Source: Aerococcus viridans (lineage in GTDB: Bacteria; Bacillota; Bacilli; Lactobacillales; Aerococcaceae). Taken from it: a stretch of 64,000 nucleotides of DNA. The stretch covers positions 1,674,001 to 1,738,000 of the forward strand of contig NZ_CP014164.1 of assembly GCF_001543285.1 (NCBI RefSeq), given 5' to 3'. Each line of letters opens with the position of its first letter. Position 1 is the first letter of the stretch. The notes under the pieces are model-generated. The model ran no database searches. It was given only the letters and a program-made list of their open reading frames with translations, and was not told where the DNA came from. Both the position numbers and the translations under genes were made by a program. Shown here in pieces: positions 34,650-44,417 of the stretch.

Positions 34650-34815
34650 AAGCGCTCCTCTGGAGAATTATTAGGAAAATTGCTGGGTTTTCTTTGCTAA
34701 AAATATCTGGTTTATCTTGTGAAACTTAAGCAATCTATACCAATTTACATTATAGCATAATGAAATTTAACTTCATTTCAATTTAAATAATCTTAATAAT
34801 TATATATGCCAAAAA

Positions 34816-34849
34816 AACCATTAAGTTTGCAAGACTGCCCTTAATGGTT
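34816..34849 (-). terminator. Intrinsic terminator of map
   Basis: AACCATTAAG and CTTAATGGTT form a perfect 10-bp stem followed by TTTTTT on the minus strand. Confidence 0.87.
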
Positions 34850-34861
34850 CCGTTATGGTAC

Positions 34862-35617
34862 TTAATCTTTTTGTTGCGTTAAAATAATTGGCCCATCTTC
34901 AGTGATGGCTAAGGTGTGCTCATACTGTGCTGAACGTCCGCCGTCAATTGTGCGGGCAGTCCAACCGTTACCGTCCATTTTGGATTGCCATTTACCAGTA
35001 TTTACCATTGGTTCAATGGTTATCGTCATGCCGGCACGTAAACGTTGCCCTTTTCCAGCCACACCAAAATGTGGTACTGATGGACCCTCATGCATAGTTG
35101 GTTGAATACCATGACCCACAAACTCACGTACCACAGAGAAACCTTCCCCTTCGACATAAGATTGAATAGCCGCACCAATATCACCAATACGGTTACCTAC
35201 ACGTGCCTGTTCAATACCTATTGCTAATGCTTTCTTAGTAACGTCCATTAAACGCTGACCTTCTTCATCCACTTGACCGATACCATAAGTCCAGCAAGAA
35301 TCGGCAAAGTATCCATCTAAAGATAAGACAGTATCTACACTGACAATGTCCCCATCTTTTAAAGCGCGATCAGGAAATGGAAAGCCATGACAGATTTCAT
35401 CATTAATAGAAATACAAGTTACATATTCATAACCTTCAAAGCCTACTTGTTCCCGAATAGCACCTGCTTCAGTAATTTTCTTATCGAAAAAGGCTTCTAT
35501 TTCCATTGTGGTTACACCAGGAACCATCATTGGACGCAATTGTTCATGGATACTAGCTAGTAAAGCTCCTGCTTTTTTCATGCCTTCTATTTCACGGGCA
35601 GATTTTAATGTTATCAT
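34862..35617 (-). CDS. map: Methionine aminopeptidase type I
   Basis: The 251-residue enzyme removes the initiator methionine from nascent proteins. The five metal ligands can be placed in DIVSVDTVLSLDGYFADSCW (two Asp), VGHGIQPTMHEGP (His), TITIEPMVNTG (Glu) and YEHTLAITEDGP (Glu). The N-terminal MITLKSAREIEGMKKAG is typical of type I bacterial MetAP; there is no zinc-finger extension. It is essential in most bacteria. It stands alone here rather than in the ribosomal protein operon. Confidence 0.95.
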   Translation of the reverse strand: MITLKSAREIEGMKKAGALLASIHEQLRPMMVPGVTTMEIEAFFDKKITEAGAIREQVGFEGYEYVTCISINDEICHGFPFPDRALKDGDIVSVDTVLSLDGYFADSCWTYGIGQVDEEGQRLMDVTKKALAIGIEQARVGNRIGDIGAAIQSYVEGEGFSVVREFVGHGIQPTMHEGPSVPHFGVAGKGQRLRAGMTITIEPMVNTGKWQSKMDGNGWTARTIDGGRSAQYEHTLAITEDGPIILTQQKD

Positions 35618-35853
35618 TCACTCTCGTCCTTCCTTTATATTCACGTTCATTATACCCTAAAATCAAACGGAATAAAATTAATCAATCATCCATTATATCA
35701 TGTAACCGTTTTATTTTTTATAACTTTTAGTGATAATATTTGGCTTTTACCCTATTAAACTGGTATGATTAAGTTAGTAATAAAACGTTTTTGCATATTT
35801 TTAACAGGCAAATATGAAACGTATCAACCAACGGCCTGAGCGAGGTGAATGGC

Positions 35854-36561
35854 ATGGGAAAAACACAGAAACTAGAACAAGTTGCCTACTTACACATAAA
35901 AGATCAAATACTTAGCGAAAATTGGAAAACAGGATTCCATATTGTTGAAGCATTTATTTCTGAAGACTTAGATATTAGTCGTAGTCCGATTCGTGCTGCT
36001 TTAAGTACGCTAGCGGATGAAGGTTATGTAGACATGATTCCATATCGTGGATTCTTTGTAGCCGAGAACCCACCCAAAATTGATTTTGTTGCCCATCGTT
36101 TACGCTATGAACTAATCATTAGCTACAGAATGTTAGACCAAATGATTAAACAAAAAGTAAAGGGTGAAGACTACAAGGCCCTCTTAGAAGAAAAAGTGAA
36201 CGCGGTTAGAAAAGCTTACGATGAAAAAAACTTCGACGATTTTTTGACTACTAGTGAAGCATTATTGAAAACAATATTGGACCTCGGTAACCATGACTTT
36301 TTAGTCAAAGAAGCATTAGAATGCTCTCGAACTGTCATGACGGCTATTTTAGAAAGATACCGGTCAGATGAACCTACTGATTTCATTTTGGATATGTATC
36401 CATTCATGATGTACCTAGGTGACTTAGTACGGTTGATTCGAGAAAACCGTTTTAACGATGCTCGTGTATTATTTGAGATTATCTTTAACTATTTAAAAAC
36501 TCAACTACCCAAAGAGACTCAAGTAGCATTTGAAAACATTGATAGCTATCGTTTGGCTTAG
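35854..36561 (+). CDS. GntR-family transcriptional regulator (FadR/FCD-like)
   Basis: ATG 35854 is preferred to an upstream GTG because GAGG lies 8 nt before it, giving 235 residues. The N-terminal winged helix-turn-helix is visible (VAYLHIKDQILSENWKTG, then LDISRSPIRAALSTLADEGYVDMIPYRGFFVA, residues ~8-68). The C-terminal ~160 residues are all-helical and consistent with an FCD-type ligand-binding domain, though the metal-binding histidines are not obvious. The effector and targets are unknown. It is followed by a terminator, so it is not co-transcribed with the flavodoxin gene. Confidence 0.87.
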   Translation: MGKTQKLEQVAYLHIKDQILSENWKTGFHIVEAFISEDLDISRSPIRAALSTLADEGYVDMIPYRGFFVAENPPKIDFVAHRLRYELIISYRMLDQMIKQKVKGEDYKALLEEKVNAVRKAYDEKNFDDFLTTSEALLKTILDLGNHDFLVKEALECSRTVMTAILERYRSDEPTDFILDMYPFMMYLGDLVRLIRENRFNDARVLFEIIFNYLKTQLPKETQVAFENIDSYRLA

Positions 36562-36583
36562 ACAATCGTCTATATATTGAATG

Positions 36584-36617
36584 AAAGCACTCTATATCGT
36601 CAAAGAGTGCTTTTTTT
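36584..36617 (+). terminator. Intrinsic terminator of the GntR regulator
   Basis: AAAGCACTCT and AGAGTGCTTT form a perfect 10-bp stem followed by T7. A TATAAT at 36620-36625 follows at once, probably serving the flavodoxin gene. Confidence 0.88.
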
Positions 36618-36667
36618 GCTATAATTTAGTTTGGAATGAAAATTATAATTGAAAGGAGCGAACCATA

Positions 36668-37123
36668 TTGCCAAAGGCACTAGTTACCTTTGCTTCTTTA
36701 ACTGGAAACGATGAAGAAATAGCAAATATTATGACCAAATCCCTAGTTAATTTGGGCGTAGATGCACGGATGGTAGAATGCCAATCTGTATATGCGACGG
36801 ATTTTCTAGAAGAAGATATCTGTGTTGTCGTCACCTATACCTATGGTGCTGCAGCGGATTTACCAGATGAAATTGTAGATCTTTATGAAGAATTGGCGGA
36901 TGTAGATCTAACAGGAAAAATATTCGCAACATTAGGGTCTGGTGAGTATGATTATGAGGAGTTCTGTAAATCAGTTGACGATTTTACCTTACAATTCAAA
37001 CAAGCCGGTGCTATCCAAGCTGGTGAAGCTGTGAAAATTGAATTATATCCAGAAGATGAAGATATTCCTGAAATTGAACAACTGGCTCAGCAATGTGTAA
37101 ATACCTATCAAAAACAACAATAA
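36668..37123 (+). CDS. Flavodoxin
   Basis: This 151-residue protein starts with TTG, with AAGGAG 9 nt upstream. It has the FMN phosphate loop near the N-terminus (VTFASLTGNDEEIANIM) and the two isoalloxazine-flanking loops (TYTYGAAADLPDEI and TLGSGEYDYEEFCKSVDDF). It is a small acidic electron carrier, likely donating electrons to flavin or iron-sulfur enzymes. The partner enzyme is not nearby. It has its own -10 after the preceding terminator and is followed 22 bp later by pepS, so the two may share a transcript. Confidence 0.92.
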   Translation: MPKALVTFASLTGNDEEIANIMTKSLVNLGVDARMVECQSVYATDFLEEDICVVVTYTYGAAADLPDEIVDLYEELADVDLTGKIFATLGSGEYDYEEFCKSVDDFTLQFKQAGAIQAGEAVKIELYPEDEDIPEIEQLAQQCVNTYQKQQ

Positions 37124-37145
37124 GTATTAGGAGGATTTAATTGAT

Positions 37146-38387
37146 ATGAAAAATTTTGACCAATTATTAGACAAATATGCAAACCTGTTAATCGAAAAAG
37201 GCATTAACGTACAAAAAGGTGACAATGTAATGATTTACATTGCTGTCGACCAAGCCCCTCTAGCCCACTTCTTAGCAAAACACGCTTATGAAAATGGTGC
37301 TCGCCGTGTACACTTTACTTGGAAAGATGATTACACTACTCGCTTAGACTACGAGTACCAAACGACAGAAGATTTAGCGGAAGTTGCAGACTATACTGTA
37401 GCCCGCCAAGAAGATTTAATTTTAAATCAAAAAGTATCACGCCTTTCTATCGTTTCTGGTGACCCAGATTTATTGAATGGTATTGACCCAAGCAAAATTG
37501 ATACCGTTCAAACAAGTCGCGGTCAGAAATTAAAAGTTGTCCGTAATGCGACAATGAACGATCAAGTTAAATGGACAGTTGCAACAGCGGCTGACTACGG
37601 CTGGGCGAAACACGTTTTCCCTGAATTAGCTGATGATAAACAAGCAGCGACAGATGCATTATGGGATGCCATCTTCAAAGCTAGTCGTGTATACGAAGCT
37701 GATCCAGTAGAAGCTTGGAACAAGCACCGTGACTTGTTAGATGAAAAAGCACAAAAATTAAACGACAATCAATTCAAAAAATTACATTACACTGCACCTG
37801 GTACAGATCTAACATTAGGTTTACCTGAAGGTCACATTTGGGTATCTGCTCAAAGCTTTAACCCTGAAGGTTCACCATTTATCGCTAATATGCCAACTGA
37901 AGAAGTCTTCACAGCACCAGATACAAACGTGATGGATGGCTATGTGACTTCAACAAAACCGCTATCTTACGCGGGTTCTACGATTGAAGGCATCAAAGTA
38001 ACCTTTGCAGACGGTAAAATTGTAGACGTTACAGCTGATAAAGGTGAGCAAATCATGAAAGATTTAGTCTTCAACAATGATGGTGCCCAAGGATTAGGTG
38101 AAGTTGCATTAGTGCCACATCAATCACCAATTTCTCAAAGTAACCTAACATTCTACAATACTCTATTTGATGAGAATGCTTCAAACCACTTGGCAATCGG
38201 TGCTGCTTACCCAACTACCGTTAAAGGCGGAACTGAAATGTCAGAAGAAGAATTACAAGCAGCTGGTATCAACCGTAGCCATGTCCACGTTGACTTCATG
38301 ATTGGATCAGCTGAAATGGATATCGATGGTATCGACGCAGATGGTAATGTATTCCCTATCTTCCGTCAAGGAGAATGGGCTTTCTAA
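37146..38387 (+). CDS. pepS: Aminopeptidase PepS/AmpS (M29 family)
   Basis: The 413-residue metallo-aminopeptidase has the M29 layout: an N-terminal half with RVHFTWKDDYTTRLDYEY, and a C-terminal catalytic half with LTLGLPEGHIWVSA, NMPTEEVFTAPD and AIGAAYPTTVKGG. The metal-binding end is SHVHVDFMIGSAEMDIDGI. It trims N-terminal residues from peptides in the cytosol, supporting growth on peptides. An AGGAGG ribosome binding site precedes the ATG. Probably co-transcribed with the flavodoxin gene and the small membrane protein that follows. Confidence 0.93.
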   Translation: MKNFDQLLDKYANLLIEKGINVQKGDNVMIYIAVDQAPLAHFLAKHAYENGARRVHFTWKDDYTTRLDYEYQTTEDLAEVADYTVARQEDLILNQKVSRLSIVSGDPDLLNGIDPSKIDTVQTSRGQKLKVVRNATMNDQVKWTVATAADYGWAKHVFPELADDKQAATDALWDAIFKASRVYEADPVEAWNKHRDLLDEKAQKLNDNQFKKLHYTAPGTDLTLGLPEGHIWVSAQSFNPEGSPFIANMPTEEVFTAPDTNVMDGYVTSTKPLSYAGSTIEGIKVTFADGKIVDVTADKGEQIMKDLVFNNDGAQGLGEVALVPHQSPISQSNLTFYNTLFDENASNHLAIGAAYPTTVKGGTEMSEEELQAAGINRSHVHVDFMIGSAEMDIDGIDADGNVFPIFRQGEWAF

Positions 38388-38436
38388 TTATCTAGTCATT
38401 AATTACTTTTTACACACAAATTAAAGGAGGTTGACC

Positions 38437-38754
38437 ATGTCGCACAATCAAAAAAATAACGAAAACGACTTGAATGAACTGTATAATCGTTTAAAGAATA
38501 TGGACCGAAAAAAAGTTGACGAAACCCTTGAATACCTAGATAAAGGTTCACCAAAATTAAACTGGTTATACATCACCCTTGCTGTTGCCATTATTTTTCT
38601 TTTAATTTGGTTAATTATGGTAATGAACCCGAATGAAGATGTGGCGCCAACAATCGGTAGGTCAGAAGAAATCAATCTTCAAATTCAGGAAATGGAAACC
38701 CGTATCGAATCTTTGGAAAGCCAAGTAGAAAGCATAGAAGAAGCTAATAATTAA
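38437..38754 (+). CDS. Small single-pass membrane protein with coiled-coil tail
   Basis: I do not recognise a family. The start is the ATG at 38437, preceded by AAAGGAGG. The 105-residue product has a charged N-terminal half (LNELYNRLKNMDRKKVDETL), one clear transmembrane helix (LYITLAVAIIFLLIWLIMVM, ~residues 46-65) and an acidic coiled-coil C-terminus (INLQIQEMETRIESLESQVE). The helix repeats leucine, isoleucine or valine at heptad positions, suggesting a dimer. It follows pepS by about 50 bp and is ended by a very strong terminator, so it is likely the last gene of the flavodoxin-pepS unit. Confidence 0.75.
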   Translation: MSHNQKNNENDLNELYNRLKNMDRKKVDETLEYLDKGSPKLNWLYITLAVAIIFLLIWLIMVMNPNEDVAPTIGRSEEINLQIQEMETRIESLESQVESIEEANN

Positions 38755-38765
38755 TATAAACAACA

Positions 38766-38814
38766 AAATCGCTACCAAGTACCTAGGAAACTAGGTACAT
38801 TGGTAGCGATTTTT
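38766..38814. terminator. Bidirectional intrinsic terminator
   Basis: A long stem (about 21 bp, one bulge, GAAA loop) ends in T6 rightward. It separates the small membrane protein gene from the convergent polysaccharide operon. Confidence 0.9.
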
Positions 38815-38833
38815 TAGTGATGAACATCATAAT

Positions 38834-39241
38834 TTATTTGAATATAAATACTTTACTAAAAATATAATTCAACAAGACGACCACAATTTGTGTGACAAGT
38901 TTTGCCCAAACTTCTCCTATACTTAGATAGGTTAATAAAAACATTAACAACATATCGATAAAAAAAGATAATAAGCGGAATGTGACAAAACTGGAAAATT
39001 CTTTAAGAATAATACGTACTGACCATTTTTTTGCTTTAAACACCCAAATCTTATTGGTAATATAAGCAAATATAATAGATAAAATCCAAGCCACTGTATT
39101 AGAAACAAAAAGACTTGATACTTGTCTCATCAGAAAGAATGACACAATATTGACTAATGTTGTTAATACGCCAAAAACTACATAGATAACAAATTCTTGA
39201 TTAAATAACTGTCTCTTCACCTTATCTATAAATGCCATCAT
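38834..39241 (-). CDS. gtrA: GtrA-family lipid-linked sugar flippase
   Basis: This 135-residue protein has four transmembrane helices and the GtrA features (FVIYVVFGVLTTLVNIVSFF, ILSIIFAYITNKIWVFK, ending VLLNYIFSKVFIF). Members are thought to flip undecaprenyl-phosphate-linked sugars made by GtrB to the outer face of the membrane. Its start codon overlaps the stop of the preceding gtrB by one base (TAATG), so the two are translationally coupled. It is the last gene of the large leftward polysaccharide operon. Confidence 0.9.
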   Translation of the reverse strand: MMAFIDKVKRQLFNQEFVIYVVFGVLTTLVNIVSFFLMRQVSSLFVSNTVAWILSIIFAYITNKIWVFKAKKWSVRIILKEFSSFVTFRLLSFFIDMLLMFLLTYLSIGEVWAKLVTQIVVVLLNYIFSKVFIFK

Positions 39242-40191
39242 TAGTCCTCATTCAATTCATTCTTTAAATCTGCTTCGGTTTCTTTAATAATAAATATGGG
39301 TCTATTTTTAGTTTCTAAGAAAATTTTGCTGATATATTTACCAATGATCCCGAGACAGAGTAATTGGATACCACCGATAAACAAGATAATCACTACTAGA
39401 GAAGGCCACCCCGCAGTTGGATCTCCGAATATTAAAGCACGTAGTATTATAATCAATCCTGCAATAATAGAAATGACAAACATCAAGGCGCCAGAATATG
39501 AAGCAATTGATAAAGGTATTTCAGAAAAATTGATAATTCCTTCAACTGAATATTTAAACAAGCTCCAGAAAGACCAAGTAGTATTACCAGCGACTCTTTC
39601 TCTATTTTCAAATTCTAGATAGATAGTATTGAATCCTACCCACGAAAATAAGCCTTTTGAAAAACGATTGTATTCTGTCAATTTAAGGATAGCATCCACC
39701 ATTTGTCTGGTCATCAACCGATAATCACGTGCGCCATCTACAAATTCAGTATCACTAATTTTATTCATGAGTGCATAGAATTGTTTAGCGAAGAAGCTAC
39801 GGATAGGCGGCTCCCCATCACGGTCTACTCTTCTTGTCCCAACACAATCAAGCGTGGGATCTTGGTATAATTTATCAAGCATTATTGGCAATAATTCAGG
39901 TGGATCTTGTAAGTCAACATCCATTAAGGTAACAAAGTCCCCTTTTGCTTGTTTTAAACCTGCATAAATCCCTGCCTCTTTACCGAAATTTCTCGAAAAT
40001 GAGATATAACGTACTTGATCATTCTCCTTGGCTAGCTTTCTCATTTCATTTAAAGAATTATCCGATGAACCATCATTCACAAAAATATATTCAATATCTT
40101 GATCCATCAATGGCTTTACCTTTTCCATTTCTTTGTAGAAAAGGTGAATAGATTCTTCTTCATTAAAACACGGTACGATGACTGATAACAT
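39241..40191 (-). CDS. gtrB: GtrB-type undecaprenyl-phosphate glycosyltransferase (GT2)
   Basis: The 316-residue enzyme has a GT2 domain (VIVPCFNEEESIHLFYKEM, VNDGSSDNSLNEM and the DXD motif in LMDVDLQDPPELLP). A KGLFSWVGF segment and two C-terminal transmembrane helices (~230-255 and ~265-290) follow. This is the bactoprenol glucosyltransferase / dolichyl-phosphate mannose synthase-like family, which makes an undecaprenyl-phosphate-linked monosaccharide. With GtrA and the upstream YfhO-like protein it forms a three-component system for decorating surface polymers. Confidence 0.92.
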   Translation of the reverse strand: MLSVIVPCFNEEESIHLFYKEMEKVKPLMDQDIEYIFVNDGSSDNSLNEMRKLAKENDQVRYISFSRNFGKEAGIYAGLKQAKGDFVTLMDVDLQDPPELLPIMLDKLYQDPTLDCVGTRRVDRDGEPPIRSFFAKQFYALMNKISDTEFVDGARDYRLMTRQMVDAILKLTEYNRFSKGLFSWVGFNTIYLEFENRERVAGNTTWSFWSLFKYSVEGIINFSEIPLSIASYSGALMFVISIIAGLIIILRALIFGDPTAGWPSLVVIILFIGGIQLLCLGIIGKYISKIFLETKNRPIFIIKETEADLKNELNED

Positions 40192-40300
40192 ATTTTCATC
40201 CCTTCTATAATTATTACGCCTAAAGACTTTTTAACCATACATACTAAGGATTAAATTTATTTTTAAGCAAATTAAACTATTTCACAAAATATTTAGCTTT

Positions 40301-42913
40301 TTATGAAATAGTAGTACGATCAAATCTTCTGCGCAAATAAACTAAGATAATCAAGGCAAGAGCGCTAATAAAGATTGTTAATTTGAAAAATGGTTGTTCA
40401 AATCTTAATTCAATAAAAACTTCTCCCTCTGGTATTTCAAAACCTATCATACCAAAATTGGTATCAACAATTGTCGATTTCTCGCCATTAATATATAAGC
40501 TCCATCCAGGTTCATTGAATATTGGAAGTACCATAAAAGGATATCTATTTAAATTATTAAATCTTACTTTCACTTGCCCATTATTAATGTCTAGACTATA
40601 ATCTTGATTTTCAATTTCATTTTTATATTGTTCCAACCCATCATAATCAATGCCATACACTCTTTTTATTTCAAATTTGTAGTCCGAATGTGTTGGGAAT
40701 GTAAATACAGCATCTTTACCATTTTCAACTAATGCTATTTTATTTGGTCGGCGTTCTGAATATATTTTATCAAAGCCATATAACTCAATGCTATCGCCAT
40801 TGATTTTATATTTTATTGTACTATTCTCATCTACAGGTATTAATGAGTAATCTATTGCTATTTGATCATAGTCACTATCTTCAAAAGATAAGGATACTGT
40901 TGTATCTTCACTCTCTTCTTGAGGTAATAACTTATTATTTTCAAATTCACCGTTTTCTATACTAATGTCATATTGAATATCATTGATTTGATAACGGTTA
41001 TCTCCGTCATTTTGAGCGTATTCACTTTCTACAACGGCACCATCTACCATTAGCTCATCTAAATTTTTGTTGTTTGCTTCATCTTTACTGTACAAGTATT
41101 TCACAGGATGAATAAAAGGTAGCCCTAAAGTATTTTCATAAATATATGTTTCACCATAATTATTCTGTTGATTCGTTCGTTCGAAACCATATGGAATTCT
41201 TTGGTGATCTGCTGGTGAGACAACTGTATCAATGCCTAATAGGCTATATAAAGATTGTCTCCCACCAAATCCATTGATCTGATTCAAATGCTCAGAATGA
41301 TCTAAAACTTTTAATTCCGTAATAAAATTTTGGATAGAACCATTCAAAAAGCTTGAATAAATATTATAGCTAGAAATATCTTTAGTAAGAGCGAGATTAA
41401 TTGGTGATTCTGTAAAATCAATTTTACTTATATTTAGTTCTTCACTCTCTAAATTATTTATAATTTCAGTAATCAACATGGAGTCATTTTGGTAAGTATT
41501 TACTATTTTTGCTTCATCAATTTTATATAAGTGATAATCATAATAAAGTTGTCGATTTTGATCATAAAGTAAAAGAACGTTAACTCCCCCAAGTATCAAA
41601 AGTACAGGGAGAAATATTTTATTATTCTTAAATAAATATATTAGTATTAACAACAAACTCGTTATAATAACAAAAAATGGCCAATATTCTACTAATAGTG
41701 AAGGCTTGTCCGTCAACGGCATTTTACTTGAATTCATGTAAATTAAAGTCGTTATTAGTAAAGAAATTATAGCTCCATAAATCGCATGCTGCCTTGTTAT
41801 TCCCTGTCTTATTGTTTCTAGAGACATACCAATTGCAATAGACATAAACAATGGCACTAGGAATATCCATCGCTCCTCTGGATATGAAAAGCCATTCATT
41901 ATACTTCCAAACAGTGGACTAAATCTTGCTACCATGCCTACCAATGTAATCAACACAAAAAATCTAACATTATTATTTTTATAAATTGGGTAAAAAGAAG
42001 CTAACAATACAAATAAAACTGGTATTACTTGATATTCATCAGTAAAAACAAAATTGTGAATCTCAGGATCAAAAGCAAGTAGAGGTGCTGTAAAATTGCC
42101 GGAAGTACGCTTTGTTTTCAAGAATCCAATAACAAATGGTACGAAGCCAGGAGAACCTAATATTAGACCCAATATACCATATATAGCATAATTTTTGATT
42201 TGGAGCCACAAACTACTTTCGTTCGTTGTTAAATGTACAAAAAAACGTATCCCAATATAAATCAAGGTCATAAGTAAGACGATATACGCTAAATAGCCAT
42301 TATTAAATACAGCTAATCCTACAGCAATTGCAAAGATAAATCCTTTTTGTTCACGAATTATTTTTTCAACTCCGAGAATTAACAAAGGTGCCCATATAAA
42401 CCCATCACCAAAGATTTCCCACAAACTAGTTTGATGAAAATACACTGGTGAAAGTGCATAAAATAATGATGAGAATAAAGCAATGTTTGGTCTCACATCT
42501 AGATATGTTAGCAATCTTGTTGTAATGAATATAATAATTGCTGTTCTAAAAATACTTACGATCAGTATCATATTTGCCCAATATACAAGATCCACATTAG
42601 AAATCATTCCTACGGATTCAAGTAGAAAAGTAATTATACTTGATAAGTAAAACGATATTGAAGTCGAATAATAATAACTTAAAGACGTAAAGAAATTTTC
42701 TCCACCCATATATTGAAAATCATAAAAGAAGTTTCCATTCGAAAATTGATTATATAGGTAATCTTTGAAAATAATCATTTGACTAAACTGGTCCCCACCA
42801 GTAGCCATCATTTGATCATTTAATACACTATTTTTTATAAAAAAACCATGACCAATCAATGAAATGATTATACATAATAAAATAAAAAGAAATCTCTTTT
42901 TATAACGTCCCAT
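40301..42913 (-). CDS. YfhO-like GT-C glycosyltransferase, large membrane protein
   Basis: This 870-residue protein has about 12 transmembrane helices in the first 480 residues, a large extracytoplasmic region and a last helix (LTIFISALALIILVYLRRRF). The first outer loop begins ATGGDQFSQMIIFKDYLY with the acidic residue expected of GT-C enzymes, and SYPEERWIFLVPLF and FNEPGWSLYINGEKS are YfhO-family landmarks. Bacillus YfhO and Listeria counterparts move a sugar from the GtrB product to teichoic acid. Gene order YfhO-GtrB-GtrA here fits that role. The acceptor is inferred, either teichoic acid or the polysaccharide encoded alongside. Confidence 0.87.
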   Translation of the reverse strand: MGRYKKRFLFILLCIIISLIGHGFFIKNSVLNDQMMATGGDQFSQMIIFKDYLYNQFSNGNFFYDFQYMGGENFFTSLSYYYSTSISFYLSSIITFLLESVGMISNVDLVYWANMILIVSIFRTAIIIFITTRLLTYLDVRPNIALFSSLFYALSPVYFHQTSLWEIFGDGFIWAPLLILGVEKIIREQKGFIFAIAVGLAVFNNGYLAYIVLLMTLIYIGIRFFVHLTTNESSLWLQIKNYAIYGILGLILGSPGFVPFVIGFLKTKRTSGNFTAPLLAFDPEIHNFVFTDEYQVIPVLFVLLASFYPIYKNNNVRFFVLITLVGMVARFSPLFGSIMNGFSYPEERWIFLVPLFMSIAIGMSLETIRQGITRQHAIYGAIISLLITTLIYMNSSKMPLTDKPSLLVEYWPFFVIITSLLLILIYLFKNNKIFLPVLLILGGVNVLLLYDQNRQLYYDYHLYKIDEAKIVNTYQNDSMLITEIINNLESEELNISKIDFTESPINLALTKDISSYNIYSSFLNGSIQNFITELKVLDHSEHLNQINGFGGRQSLYSLLGIDTVVSPADHQRIPYGFERTNQQNNYGETYIYENTLGLPFIHPVKYLYSKDEANNKNLDELMVDGAVVESEYAQNDGDNRYQINDIQYDISIENGEFENNKLLPQEESEDTTVSLSFEDSDYDQIAIDYSLIPVDENSTIKYKINGDSIELYGFDKIYSERRPNKIALVENGKDAVFTFPTHSDYKFEIKRVYGIDYDGLEQYKNEIENQDYSLDINNGQVKVRFNNLNRYPFMVLPIFNEPGWSLYINGEKSTIVDTNFGMIGFEIPEGEVFIELRFEQPFFKLTIFISALALIILVYLRRRFDRTTIS

Positions 42914-43006
42914 AAATACTTTTCCCCCAAAACAAAATTAATTTTAAATTTTTAAAAAGTGACTACTTTTTAGTCACTTAGCTTATATCTAATAAAAATT
43001 AATTCA

Positions 43007-44374
43007 TTAGTCTTCTATTTTCATAATCTGTTGGAATATATCTTGTAATTCTACTCGTTTTAAGAATAGTATTGCTAATATATATACCATATATAATACA
43101 AAACCTACGTATATGTTCAGATAATTGGCTGTGATATAAAATATAACGATATGACTAATGATTAATAACCACTCGCTGACATCACTTTTCAACATAACAA
43201 ATTCCTTTCTAGAGGCATACATATACCATAAGAAATAACACAATGTAGTTGCCCAAGCAATTCCTGCAAGTGTTTGAGTAATTAAGAACACGATGAATAC
43301 AAAAGCAAAGGCTAATCCCGCATATAATATTGAGTCACGGATATATTTTTTCTCGCCTCTTTTCGCCTTATACAAGTTTGCTACGACAATTTTTGAAATC
43401 ATTATGTAGGGTATCGAAACAAAAGTAATCGATAATAGCTCAATTGATGGTACGTAATTCGGTAAGAAGAATTCGATAATCCATTTAAATACAAAGAATC
43501 CTAACCCACCAAAGATACCTAATAATAACGTTAAACGTTTAATGATATTAGCTACTTTAGGATTATCAGTTTTAGAAATTAAGTTATAGAAAACCAAAGC
43601 TACCGCATTCACTATTAGGATAATGACGTTTAATACAGAATTTTGGAATGAATACTGGGCAAATTCTTCAATTGAGAATCCCCAGTTGGCAATCCAAGAC
43701 CCGATATTGCCGACAAATGTCAACGACATATTTGCTAGTAAAATCAAGAAACCAACTCGAAAAATTTCAAATTTGTCTTTAACTGTAAAGCTTGGATTAA
43801 ATCCTAATTGTTTAACAAAATTCATTTCATAATAGAGATACATTAATACATACGAGATTACATTCAAAACGATATAGAAAATATAATTTTCAGATTGGAA
43901 AATAAATATACCAATTAATAGTAATACAATATACGAAATTGATCTAAACATTGATGCAATAGTAAAGTTCTTAAATTGACCAATTGCTTGTAGAAAATTT
44001 GAATGATAAGTTGTTACATTTGAGAAGAACGTCACGACCGAGAATAGAATCAACACTGGATCTCTCGTTATTAAAGATATAATAAACATTCCTATGAACA
44101 TCATAAATTGGAAAGCATTCGCAAAGTTATGCTCATTTCGGACTATATCTTTATCTAAGTCATTGATGTTATCCCCACCGTACTTAATATAGATACCATC
44201 TGCAAATCCCAGATGGAATAAGTAAGTAAAACTCAAGTATAAGGTGTATTGACGATAGGAACCATATTGAGCGACAGTTAATATACCGGGCAAAATGAAC
44301 CCTACAATAAAGCTAGTACCAAACCCTACAATATTAGACATTGCCACGTTTAGGATATTTTTTAATGTTTTCAT
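43007..44374 (-). CDS. Polysaccharide flippase (Wzx/MATE-like)
   Basis: Of three clustered start codons, ATG 44372-44374 has the best spacing from GAGG, giving 455 residues. The product is a polytopic protein with about 12-14 transmembrane helices typical of polysaccharide exporters. It begins LKNILNVAMSNIVGFGTSFIVGF and has GILTVAQYGSYRQYTLYLSF and NLYKAKRGEKKYIRDSI. It should move undecaprenyl-linked repeat units across the membrane. It lies downstream of a tRNA gene within the same leftward operon. Confidence 0.87.
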   Translation of the reverse strand: MKTLKNILNVAMSNIVGFGTSFIVGFILPGILTVAQYGSYRQYTLYLSFTYLFHLGFADGIYIKYGGDNINDLDKDIVRNEHNFANAFQFMMFIGMFIISLITRDPVLILFSVVTFFSNVTTYHSNFLQAIGQFKNFTIASMFRSISYIVLLLIGIFIFQSENYIFYIVLNVISYVLMYLYYEMNFVKQLGFNPSFTVKDKFEIFRVGFLILLANMSLTFVGNIGSWIANWGFSIEEFAQYSFQNSVLNVIILIVNAVALVFYNLISKTDNPKVANIIKRLTLLLGIFGGLGFFVFKWIIEFFLPNYVPSIELLSITFVSIPYIMISKIVVANLYKAKRGEKKYIRDSILYAGLAFAFVFIVFLITQTLAGIAWATTLCYFLWYMYASRKEFVMLKSDVSEWLLIISHIVIFYITANYLNIYVGFVLYMVYILAILFLKRVELQDIFQQIMKIED

Positions 44375-44417
44375 TTTCATCCTCACAATTTATTCTAAAT
44401 TTTGTTTAAGCAATAAA

